A stretch of DNA of 13,721 nt, taken from assembly GCA_024206195.1 (NCBI GenBank), contig JAAGZO010000614.1, forward strand, positions 1 through 13,721, given 5' to 3'. The translations under genes and the position numbers were made by a program. Under the pieces are notes generated by a model, which had not been told where the DNA came from, made no database searches, and saw only the letters and a program-made list of their open reading frames with translations. The DNA is from a bacterium. GTDB taxonomy: Archaea > Nanoarchaeota > Nanoarchaeia > Woesearchaeales > UBA10216. This document shows, one piece after another, positions 7,089-13,721 of the stretch. Position 1 is the stretch's first letter. The number at the start of each line of letters is the position of its first letter.

Positions 7089-8843
7089 TCATAAATTAAC
7101 CGTAGTTTGTATTGACGATGCCTTATCTATCCACAACCCTACGGTTGATAATCTGGCAAGAATGGGAATCGACGTCTGGTCAGGGCCATGGTTTCTTTTG
7201 TGCCAGTGCATCCACACCTGGTCCATATTAACTTCGGATATATCCTCAAGGTTCCGAAGCCCTTTCTCGATTAGCATAGAAAACTCGCTATCGCCATACA
7301 TCAGTTTATATGCCGTTGCACTTGAACTGCTTCTCTTTAGTTTGCTTTGCAGATACTGCCCCACAAAGCCACATGTATGTAGGAAAGCAGGCATTTTAGG
7401 TGCAAGATATGATCTTTCATAGGGAATATTATCGAGCCCTGCCCCAATATTGCGAATCAACTCCAATTTCAACTTGCTGCATGCATCTGGAAGTCTACCA
7501 CTGAGATGCCGTTCTGCACGTAAAGATTTGGGCATTCTTGCAGCCAAACATATTACATCATGAGATATGAGAGGGTTAACAAGCTCGATTACGGCTCTCT
7601 CTGGCTTGGCTCTATAGTGGAAATTTGGATAGAAATTTTCATAAACAGCGCCGAGGATATTTTCTCTCGGTAAACGACTTTCATGTTCCGTAACACTATC
7701 CTGCACTGAATCTAACGGAGAGTATTCTCTCAAAATCACCAGTTCCTGAGCTGTGACAGTGGGACACTTCTGATATTTATCAAGCAGAGCCTCAATACCA
7801 TGATTATTGAGAAACCACTCCTCTATATCCTCGCCAAACAACTCTCCTTGCCCACTTACTGTGATCATGGCATCCACTCGTTCCGACAATTCCTCCCACA
7901 CAAATGGCATAGCATGATAATGAATCCATGATTTCATTCCGTCACAGGCCCATATGGCATCTTGAAGCGTCATGGACCAGTCTTTTGTATCAGCATTATC
8001 TATACAATCGTTAGGTAATTGCAACCGTTCAGCTACCTGTCGTGCTATCTTTGGATTGCGCCCTGTAGGTGGATTGCTATTATAGGTAAAAGTGTAGTCA
8101 ATGCGTTCTCGTGCAAATGCAGCTAATAATCGACTATCCAAGCCTCCGCTAAGATCGAAGCCTAATTTTAGACCAGATGGAAGCACATTTACTGTATTAT
8201 CTACTGCATTTGCATAACTCTGTGCCAATCTGGTCACATAAGTTTTGGGATCATCGGGGCCAATCTGAAATGACCAATCGTTATACCGATGCAAAGAATA
8301 GGTGTTCTTATCAGCGATGAGCACAGTACCGGGCGGGATTGCCTTTACCTCATTTACAATCGTTCGCGCACCCCACCCAAAATCGAATAATAGAAAATCC
8401 ATGAGCCAATGCGTATCAACAGACCATTTTGGAATAACTGGCAACAAACCTTTAATTTCGGATGAGAAACGAATAGGATTTCCTTCCCAGTAGAAAAGTG
8501 GTCTACTTGCCATACAATCGGTGGCAAGTAATAGAACATCCCCATTTGTAGCTGCCATTGCCCAAGAACCGTCTATATCCTTCAGTATCTGAGGATTATC
8601 GAAAGCTTGCTTTGTATTCGCAACATCGAATTCTGCCGGCATCTGCCCCCATACAACAGCGCTGAAACCATCAGCTTCACAACTATACTTTACCCAATCC
8701 AAACCCCGAGCAGCCTCATGATATGCAATGGAAAGTTCATATTGTTTAACTCGTACCGAAGTGATCCCGCAACGATTTCCATATATCAACTGCTGAGCCA
8801 TTTGGCTGCTATCGATCCCAACCCCCCCTGTGATACCAGGCAT
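7089..8843 (-). CDS. Asparagine-synthase-like amide ligase lacking the N-terminal cysteine
   Basis: 584 aa, full length for the glutamine-hydrolysing asparagine synthase family. The N-terminal Ntn-type domain keeps DGSWAMA (91-97), ATDCMASRPLFY (107-118), RFSSEIKGLL (125-134) and IPPGT (169-173). The synthetase domain has the ATP-pyrophosphatase loop LSGGLDSR (231-238). It also has SGQGELFGED-like SGQGE...GED, the usual segment that positions the acyl-adenylate. The protein starts MPGITGG, so residue 2 is Pro where active enzymes carry the catalytic Cys. The NGEIYN glutamine-binding motif is also not recognisable. It may therefore use free ammonia or make another amide or ester bond. In polysaccharide clusters, relatives amidate sugar uronic acids (known for the family; inferred here). 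ATG 8843 is one base after the GT4 stop, with GAGGGGG at 8850-8856, so translation is coupled. Confidence 0.85.
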   Translation of the reverse strand: MPGITGGVGIDSSQMAQQLIYGNRCGITSVRVKQYELSIAYHEAARGLDWVKYSCEADGFSAVVWGQMPAEFDVANTKQAFDNPQILKDIDGSWAMAATNGDVLLLATDCMASRPLFYWEGNPIRFSSEIKGLLPVIPKWSVDTHWLMDFLLFDFGWGARTIVNEVKAIPPGTVLIADKNTYSLHRYNDWSFQIGPDDPKTYVTRLAQSYANAVDNTVNVLPSGLKLGFDLSGGLDSRLLAAFARERIDYTFTYNSNPPTGRNPKIARQVAERLQLPNDCIDNADTKDWSMTLQDAIWACDGMKSWIHYHAMPFVWEELSERVDAMITVSGQGELFGEDIEEWFLNNHGIEALLDKYQKCPTVTAQELVILREYSPLDSVQDSVTEHESRLPRENILGAVYENFYPNFHYRAKPERAVIELVNPLISHDVICLAARMPKSLRAERHLSGRLPDACSKLKLELIRNIGAGLDNIPYERSYLAPKMPAFLHTCGFVGQYLQSKLKRSSSSATAYKLMYGDSEFSMLIEKGLRNLEDISEVNMDQVWMHWHKRNHGPDQTSIPILARLSTVGLWIDKASSIQTTVNL

Positions 8844-8844
8844 T

Positions 8845-9828
8845 CTATACCCCCTCAGTATTCTCGGATATTTGTGTCAGACAACTCACCCATTCATTTT
8901 CAAATCGCTCAATGGTAAAATGTTTGGCAAATTCATATCCTTCTTTTCCTACTTCCGGATGTTGCATCAAATATTCTACGCTTTTCCTCAGAGCGGTAAA
9001 ATCCTCGCAAATGAGCTGTCCTCCACCTCCTAATAATTCCCTCATTCCACCAAACCCTGAACCCACCACTGGCGTCTTGCATAGCATGGCTTCATGCGCT
9101 GTGATGCACCAGCCCTCTTTAAATTTGGACATAGTGACTACTACTGAGGAAGCAGCCAATAGCTTGAGATAATCTCTGTGATTCAGATCAAGGTTGGTGG
9201 CAGGAATATTGACATCCTTTCTTCCGCTGGTTACGAGATGAACATCCATATCCCTCAGTGTTTCATAAGATTCGATTACACCTTTAGCCCTTTGGCAGTT
9301 ACCAATGTATATTATGGGCTTATCATCCAATCGGTGTCTTTCCCTGAAATCGATGACTTCATCTTCCAAGAAATCGAATTGACTGAAGTCAACCTGGTTG
9401 TAGATTAAGTAGACGTTGGTATAGCCTCTGTCTAGAAAATGCCGCTGCCAGTACTCGGAAACTGTAACGATTGCATCAACTTTTCTCAAATTGTGATAGA
9501 ATATCTTTTCAAGAACAGTGGCGACTATTTGGATACATGTAGGTTTGATGGACTTATCAATGTGGTGAATTAAGGCCACGTTTTTACTGCTTGTCCTGTT
9601 AAACGGCATCGAAATTACCGAATCATAGTCTCGTATCCACACATCTTTTTCTCCTTTAATCCTGGAAAGGCGAAACAAGGACAGTGGATAATAGTATTTT
9701 CTATAATTCTCAAATCCCACATCAAAAACTTCCACATCCGCATATTTGGAGAGAACGCGCTGTGCCATACTGCTATAAGCAGTTCCGCCATACCGACGAC
9801 TTATTGCGTTCAGCCAGCCAATGCGCAT
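8845..9828 (-). CDS. Glycosyltransferase, GT4-type (GT-B fold)
   Basis: 327 aa. The N-terminal domain begins MRIGWLNAISRRYGGTAYSS with the glycine-containing acceptor loop. VTVSEYWQRHF (121-131) and NQVDFSQF (144-151) mark the linker to the donor domain, whose first strand is IIYIGNCQRAKG (172-183). The donor-sugar signature EGWCITAHEAMLCKTPVVG (238-256) places Glu238 and Glu246 in the E-x7-E arrangement of GT4 retaining enzymes. It would transfer a sugar from a nucleotide donor to the growing lipid-linked glycan in the cytoplasm. A GAGGAGG (9839-9845) inside the end of the upstream GT-C gene lies 10 bases before ATG 9828, and the two genes are 5 bp apart. The next gene starts one base after its stop. 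A decayed copy of its last about 30 codons lies at 6914-7030. Confidence 0.9.
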   Translation of the reverse strand: MRIGWLNAISRRYGGTAYSSMAQRVLSKYADVEVFDVGFENYRKYYYPLSLFRLSRIKGEKDVWIRDYDSVISMPFNRTSSKNVALIHHIDKSIKPTCIQIVATVLEKIFYHNLRKVDAIVTVSEYWQRHFLDRGYTNVYLIYNQVDFSQFDFLEDEVIDFRERHRLDDKPIIYIGNCQRAKGVIESYETLRDMDVHLVTSGRKDVNIPATNLDLNHRDYLKLLAASSVVVTMSKFKEGWCITAHEAMLCKTPVVGSGFGGMRELLGGGGQLICEDFTALRKSVEYLMQHPEVGKEGYEFAKHFTIERFENEWVSCLTQISENTEGV

Positions 9829-9833
9829 TAAAA

Positions 9834-11813
9834 CTAATCCTCCTCAGACAAGTGAATCATAATTGAAGGCGCAAAGGCATATATATGCTCGAGATGATAT
9901 ATTTTATTAAATGGCCGGTGAGAAACAAATTGCCCAAGTATTTCTTGATCTATGTCGAGCTTTGATAGCTCTTTTTCGCCTATATCAACCCTTTGGCCAT
10001 ACCGCAGGGTGGCAATTGCTCCAACATAAGGATCATCATTATCCAACTGCAAAAGGCTTGTTCGTTTCTGCTCTATGCTAGGATTGATTATAGGCATTTC
10101 ATATAAACCAGTATCATCCAGTCTGAAAGCCGTGACCTTATCTAGTTCACTATCGGGATCAATGGAACGGCTTGTTGGCCCAAGGTTTCTGTCAGCAACA
10201 ATGAAATTATCTGACCCACAAAGTGCCCATAGCGTATGAAACGCTTGAAATTCAGATACCTCAAGATGTACATTTGACGCTCGATCTTTAGCATATATCG
10301 GTGAGTCATTATTGATGAGTGGTGAGGTTACATTGAAAAACACTACAAGAAATATCCCTAGAACTACTGCTGCAATTCTTATGATATTCCTTCGTTCAAT
10401 ACACAAATATTCTATCATTGCTCCTGCGGCAAACAGTGTAAGAAATAAAGCCAGGAAAGGCGCCCACCTTGTAGGGCGTAAATCAACCATTCCTATTACC
10501 AAATTACCATAAACGATCATTGCCACAAGTATTGCCGCGAAAACCACACTGCTCCGTAATGGTGTAACATCCCTTTGAAATGCCCATATGAAGGCCCCCA
10601 ATACTCCGAGGAATATCAATAACAAATGGCCCAACTGCCACATAATTGTGGAAATGGCGGACAAATCATATCCGAATGAATAGGTAGCACCAGTATAACC
10701 AACATCAGATTCCGTGAATGCCTTGCCTATTGGTTTTACCATAGCATCAAACATTGTTGTATCCTCTGAATTCCATGCATTCATCCAGTAGCCAACAATC
10801 CCAACCAGGAACAATAAAAGCAAACTTTGAGTCACAACTGTGTTTATTCTTTCTTGCTTGTTTACAACCCGGTGCACTCCAGCACCGACGAATAGGGCAA
10901 CTATCAAAATAAAAGACATAACAGTGCTGGCTTGATGCGATATTATCATTGATGCCATTGCCACAATAGCCAGAAGCGTCAGTTTGGCTCTTCTGGAGCG
11001 CAAGAACAAGTAGAAAATAAAAAGTGCGCAAGGTAAAACAACCAGCATGGGAGTAATTGAAATGACTGATCTTACAACAAAGATATCCGCCATTACCAAC
11101 AGTAACAAAGCCAGAAGGCCTGCTTCCTTGGAATGAAGTTTACTGCCAATGAGAAAAACAAAAACTGTGCTCAAAACATATGGTACGGTTACGGATAAAA
11201 AGAAAGCGGTCTTTACTCCCAGCGAAGTGATAGACATAAACATGGCAGGCGTAAGTGCCAGCGAAGGGAAGTCTCTCATTTTTTGTATAGACAGATCATC
11301 TATGCTACCTGATTGCAACACATCCTGAGCAAGTTTGGAGTAAGCCCAGCTATCCGAGGAATGAAAGCCCGGACTAACATAGAAAATAGATGCTCTGAGA
11401 ATGATACCCAGTAACAGTATTTCAGCTACTATGACACAGGTTTGAAAAGTGGTTTTTCGAGGCAAGAATACCTGAAGGCCTATAGCTATAGCGGCAATGG
11501 TCTGTAAAATGAAGAATGCCAGAGGTCTGCTATATAGCGTACTGTGGATTAGTAGTAATTGCCCAATAATCAGCAACAAGAAGATTAGTACCAAAACACG
11601 AAAATGGTGGTTTGTAAGGTCCAATTTGGGATTTGGAGGACTTGTAACTTGCTGTGATCTGTATTTGAATATAAGATAGGTCAGAATACTCAGAATGACA
11701 GCAGCACCCAACGGAAAATTGTTGAAGTCAATAACTCTCCCCAGCGCAAGTGCTAATACTCCAACAGCCGCCAACAACGCTCCTACAAGAGCAGCAATTT
11801 CCAATCTTCTCAT
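9834..11813 (-). CDS. Large multi-spanning membrane protein, GT-C glycosyltransferase-like
   Basis: 659 aa with about 13 hydrophobic segments up to residue about 500, then a soluble tail of about 140-150 residues. Between the early segments lies PGFHSSDSWAYSKLAQDVL (148-166). An Asp followed by Tyr in the first large outer loop is the usual place of the catalytic acid in GT-C enzymes (PMT/ArnT-like, GT39/GT83) that use polyprenyl-phosphate sugars. A second loop, RDFPSLALTPAMFMSIT (180-196), resembles the F-x-x-x-P-P-L substrate loop position of the same group. The C-terminal tail has no motif I know and is probably extracytoplasmic. It could alternatively be a glycan polymerase or an oligosaccharide ligase. 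Start ATG 11813 is 19 bp after the Alg13-like gene and has no clear Shine-Dalgarno sequence. It is the longest gene of the operon. Confidence 0.68.
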   Translation of the reverse strand: MRRLEIAALVGALLAAVGVLALALGRVIDFNNFPLGAAVILSILTYLIFKYRSQQVTSPPNPKLDLTNHHFRVLVLIFLLLIIGQLLLIHSTLYSRPLAFFILQTIAAIAIGLQVFLPRKTTFQTCVIVAEILLLGIILRASIFYVSPGFHSSDSWAYSKLAQDVLQSGSIDDLSIQKMRDFPSLALTPAMFMSITSLGVKTAFFLSVTVPYVLSTVFVFLIGSKLHSKEAGLLALLLLVMADIFVVRSVISITPMLVVLPCALFIFYLFLRSRRAKLTLLAIVAMASMIISHQASTVMSFILIVALFVGAGVHRVVNKQERINTVVTQSLLLLFLVGIVGYWMNAWNSEDTTMFDAMVKPIGKAFTESDVGYTGATYSFGYDLSAISTIMWQLGHLLLIFLGVLGAFIWAFQRDVTPLRSSVVFAAILVAMIVYGNLVIGMVDLRPTRWAPFLALFLTLFAAGAMIEYLCIERRNIIRIAAVVLGIFLVVFFNVTSPLINNDSPIYAKDRASNVHLEVSEFQAFHTLWALCGSDNFIVADRNLGPTSRSIDPDSELDKVTAFRLDDTGLYEMPIINPSIEQKRTSLLQLDNDDPYVGAIATLRYGQRVDIGEKELSKLDIDQEILGQFVSHRPFNKIYHLEHIYAFAPSIMIHLSEED

Positions 11814-11832
11814 TATCGTGAATCACTACATA

Positions 11833-12315
11833 TCATTTTGAGCAAAGTTCTATAATGACTTCCCTTAGTCTCTGTATTAACTTTGATTCATCTGCTTTTG
11901 GGGGAACAGCTATCAAATGACGATCATTCCGTAATATCTCCTCCAACTGATCGAAATCGTACACAATTGTGATATTCAATTCCCGTTTCTCCAGTGCACC
12001 AGAAAAGCCAAGTTGATGATCATTCGCCACTTCACCGAATTCCGGCCTGCGAACTACAAGAATTGCCTTCTTCTCAAGTCTGGCAAGTGTTTTCGTAATA
12101 CCAACTGCCGCATGAGTTATTACTACGCTGGCATTTTTAATATGTGTTTCATGTTGGGATGGAGTACAGAAATCAAAAAAGCTAGCATTAGATGGCCTGT
12201 AATTTTCATCTCCCATTTGCATGATTATTTCCTCCCCCAGTTTCGGGGCGATTTCATCCATCTTTTTGACGAGCCTTGGGAAAGGCCTGAGAGTACCAAC
12301 TGTTACATATATCAT
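11833..12315 (-). CDS. Alg13-like glycosyltransferase catalytic subunit (GT28 C-terminal domain)
   Basis: 160 aa, the length of a lone donor-binding half of a GT-B enzyme. It begins MIYVTVGT (1-8) followed by PFPRLVKKMDEIA, the hallmark of Alg13/PssE/EpsF-type proteins. IIMQMGDENYRPSN (30-43), VVITHAAVGITKTL (64-77) and RRPEFGEVANDHQ (89-101) are the UDP-sugar binding segments. In eukaryotes Alg13 with Alg14 adds the second GlcNAc to dolichol-PP-GlcNAc; bacterial pairs extend polyprenyl-PP-sugars. The gene overlaps the Alg14-like gene by the four bases ATGA, as expected for subunits made in equal amounts. The usual HAGxGS is changed to HAAVGI, which may affect donor preference. Confidence 0.87.
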   Translation of the reverse strand: MIYVTVGTLRPFPRLVKKMDEIAPKLGEEIIMQMGDENYRPSNASFFDFCTPSQHETHIKNASVVITHAAVGITKTLARLEKKAILVVRRPEFGEVANDHQLGFSGALEKRELNITIVYDFDQLEEILRNDRHLIAVPPKADESKLIQRLREVIIELCSK

Positions 12316-12824
12316 ACAGCTCTTCCATGGAATTCAGCTTTTTCCCCATACGCTTTAAGCAGCTCAGGATGACGCACAAATATCCTGTCAACAACTGGAC
12401 TTAGTATCTTTCCCGTTAAAGAACGCTTTTCTACTCTTGATGCTGTCTCTATGAAAATCAATTTCATCCCCAGTATTTTACCAATATAGAACACCGGAAT
12501 AGCAAATCCACTCCCTCCCGTCGAGACTAGTACTTGAGGTTTCTCCAAAAAAAACACTCGCAATGTCTTTGCTACTACATTCAAAAGGTATAACGGTAAT
12601 TGAAATGCAACCAAACGTGATCTCAATTCTATACCTTTAAATAGATATGCGTCCTTTCGTTCTTTAGTAACAATGTTTTCTATTGTCATATAGAAATACT
12701 CAAAATCCTCGAATGCTTCCTCAAGTGAACTCAATTGAGCGTAGTGCCCACTGCCATCACAAACCAATCCCACTTTGATGTTCTTCTCAGGCGACCTTGT
12801 TTTAGATTCATCGTTTGTATTCAT
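12312..12824 (-). CDS. Alg14-like membrane-anchoring subunit of the split glycosyltransferase
   Basis: 170 aa from ATG 12824. KVGLVCDGSGHYAQL (17-31) is the family's N-terminal GGH/SGH-type loop. A hydrophobic helix at about 72-92 would sit in or on the membrane. STGGSGFAIPVFYIGKILG (101-119) and FIETASRVEKRSLTGKIL (124-141), then DRIFVRHPEL (146-155), form the conserved Alg14/PssD C-terminal half. It anchors the Alg13-like partner at the cytoplasmic face and binds the lipid-linked acceptor. The frame extends nine codons further to an ATG at 12851, but ATG 12824 has AGGA six bases upstream and gives a shorter overlap (17 bp) with the previous gene. Confidence 0.87.
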   Translation of the reverse strand: MNTNDESKTRSPEKNIKVGLVCDGSGHYAQLSSLEEAFEDFEYFYMTIENIVTKERKDAYLFKGIELRSRLVAFQLPLYLLNVVAKTLRVFFLEKPQVLVSTGGSGFAIPVFYIGKILGMKLIFIETASRVEKRSLTGKILSPVVDRIFVRHPELLKAYGEKAEFHGRAV

Positions 12825-13680
12825 TGATGATCCTGAACGTCTCCTCAGCATGCTCTTGTGTTGAAGCTCCCACTACAACCGAATTTATATTGGGCAGTGA
12901 AAACAAGTATTCGTAAGCTTCCTTTGGATTGAGCGCCCCGGAAGCAAGTGTGCTCATCGCTAATACAGGAACATCGTATTCTTTTAAGCACCTTTCGCAT
13001 TCTTCTTTGGACGGATTCATCTGAAAACCGACTTTGTTGAACGATGCCATCACTACTGTATCATGGATACCCCATTCATTGAGATTTTTGGCCAGCCGGG
13101 CATAATTCATGGTAGCAAACGCCGGAACGGCATTGTAGTTCTTCCTGACATATTCAACCCAGAACTCGAAGATATCCCGATTGCCCAAACCAAGCGCCAA
13201 ATCTGTAAGAACATTATGAAGAAAAACGGCTTTCACGGGAAATCCCTTGAATGGCAACATCTCAATATCGATCAGAGTGCCCAGCAAGTCAAAGGCATTT
13301 TTCTTCAGTACCCCCAGGCCACCTTTCATCAGTATCTTTGATTTAGCAAGCACACCGGCGGGCGCCAGCATCTCGTTGAGCAATCCCAGCGCACCTTTTT
13401 CACTGAACTGTCTCACATATTCCTGTGCAGAGGGAATAATGAGGTATAGATTCAAGTCACTCAAGCCATCTCCCCTCATATGTTCCAGAATTTCCTTCAT
13501 CGTGGGGTGGGAGGAGACCATCAATGCCTTTACTCCACTATTAGCGCTGAAGCGTATCATCTCAATACTTGAATGAAGTCCATTTAAATGAACTGCCTTG
13601 TCTCGTGCAGCCTGCTGGCTCAAATGGTTCACGCCCATGAACTGATTATGCCCCAGTATAATGGAATCCATCTCAATCAT
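12808..13680 (-). CDS. Aldo/keto-reductase-like TIM-barrel protein
   Basis: 290 aa. The N-terminus IILGHNQFMGVNHLSQ (7-22) and the C-terminus SVVVGASTQEHAEETFRII (267-285) frame a beta-alpha barrel. The C-terminal VGAS(T)xEH loop is that of aldo/keto reductases, where it binds the phosphate of NADPH. Alternating strands such as ALMVSSH (52-58), LYLIIPS (78-84), AVFLHNVLTD (151-160), AFATMNY (187-193), TVVMASFNKVGF (208-219) and PVLAMSTLASGA (238-249) fit the fold. I do not find the usual Asp-Tyr-Lys-His tetrad clearly, so it may be a divergent oxidoreductase or a non-reductase barrel. It could act in making a nucleotide-sugar precursor (inference from context). ATG 13680 overlaps the end of the upstream gene and has GGGGG about 7 bases before it; an ATG three codons later is an alternative. 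Confidence 0.65.
   Translation of the reverse strand: MIEMDSIILGHNQFMGVNHLSQQAARDKAVHLNGLHSSIEMIRFSANSGVKALMVSSHPTMKEILEHMRGDGLSDLNLYLIIPSAQEYVRQFSEKGALGLLNEMLAPAGVLAKSKILMKGGLGVLKKNAFDLLGTLIDIEMLPFKGFPVKAVFLHNVLTDLALGLGNRDIFEFWVEYVRKNYNAVPAFATMNYARLAKNLNEWGIHDTVVMASFNKVGFQMNPSKEECERCLKEYDVPVLAMSTLASGALNPKEAYEYLFSLPNINSVVVGASTQEHAEETFRIINEYKR
12831..12834 (-). promoter_or_regulatory. Ribosome binding site for the Alg14-like gene
   Basis: AGGA lies six bases before ATG 12824 on the minus strand, inside the end of the upstream gene. It supports this start over the ATG at 12851. Confidence 0.5.
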
Positions 13681-13720
13681 TCAATGCCCCCACAGAAGCA
13701 ATAGCTACGCGTTTTCCCCT
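13673..13720 (-). CDS. C-terminal tail of an unidentified upstream gene (truncated by window edge)
   Basis: Only about 15 codons are visible. One frame reads RGKRVAIASVGALND and stops at TGA 13673-13675, overlapping the next start by 8 bp. A second frame reads EGKTRSYCFCGGIE and stops at 13677-13679 with an ATGA overlap. The first looks more like a folded protein end (alternating hydrophobic residues), but the choice is uncertain and no family can be named. Confidence 0.4.
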   Translation of the reverse strand, partial: RGKRVAIASVGALND

Positions 13721-13721
13721 C

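Noticed and set aside
12825..12851. Longer version of the Alg14-like protein starting at ATG 12851
   Set aside because: It would overlap the upstream gene by 44 bp and add a basic leader not needed for the family fold; the ATG at 12824 has AGGA before it.

Overview
The window is part of a surface-glycan biosynthesis locus from an anaerobic-looking, moderately AT-rich prokaryote. Two gene blocks converge on a scarred centre. Taxonomy is uncertain. The DUF1616 membrane protein and the split Alg13/Alg14-type transferase are families I associate with methanogen-type archaea and with Dehalococcoidia-like Chloroflexota. Clear Shine-Dalgarno sequences and a TTG start fit either, and no rRNA, tRNA or housekeeping gene is present to decide.

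Layout. Bases 2-3299 (plus strand) hold the C-terminal end of a probable glycosyltransferase, a DUF1616 membrane protein (474 aa) and a Wzx/MATE-like polysaccharide flippase (511 aa). Bases 3300-3834 hold no intact gene. They contain the last 50 codons of an IS1595/ISXO2-type transposase (minus strand) and two 23-bp direct repeats resembling an IS21-family end. Bases 3835-7018 (minus strand) are a patchwork of an SGNH hydrolase-like protein and two class I SAM methyltransferases, interspersed with decayed copies of one of the methyltransferases and of a glycosyltransferase C-terminus. Bases 7089-13720 (minus strand) form a compact, translationally coupled operon. In transcription order it encodes the tail of an unidentified upstream gene, an aldo/keto-reductase-like TIM-barrel protein, an Alg14-like membrane anchor, an Alg13-like catalytic subunit, a large GT-C-type membrane protein, a GT4 glycosyltransferase and an asparagine-synthase-like ligase.

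How they may work together (inference). The Alg14/Alg13 pair would add a sugar, typically GlcNAc, to a lipid-linked intermediate at the inner face of the membrane. The GT4 enzyme would extend it. The asparagine-synthase-like ligase could amidate a sugar acid or a substituent. The methyltransferases and the SGNH protein could methylate and (de)acylate the glycan. The flippase would export the lipid-linked unit, and the GT-C protein and possibly the DUF1616 protein would act at the outer face.

The most unusual points are: (1) relics of one methyltransferase gene on both sides of a different methyltransferase gene, colinear and in the same orientation, as if that gene had been inserted into a duplicate; (2) a glycosyltransferase-tail relic just downstream of the ligase gene, indicating segmental duplication in the cluster; (3) the ligase lacks the N-terminal nucleophilic cysteine of glutamine-dependent asparagine synthases; (4) a DUF1616 protein with extra segments splitting its C-terminal half. 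I see no CRISPR array, RNA gene, defence island or replication origin.
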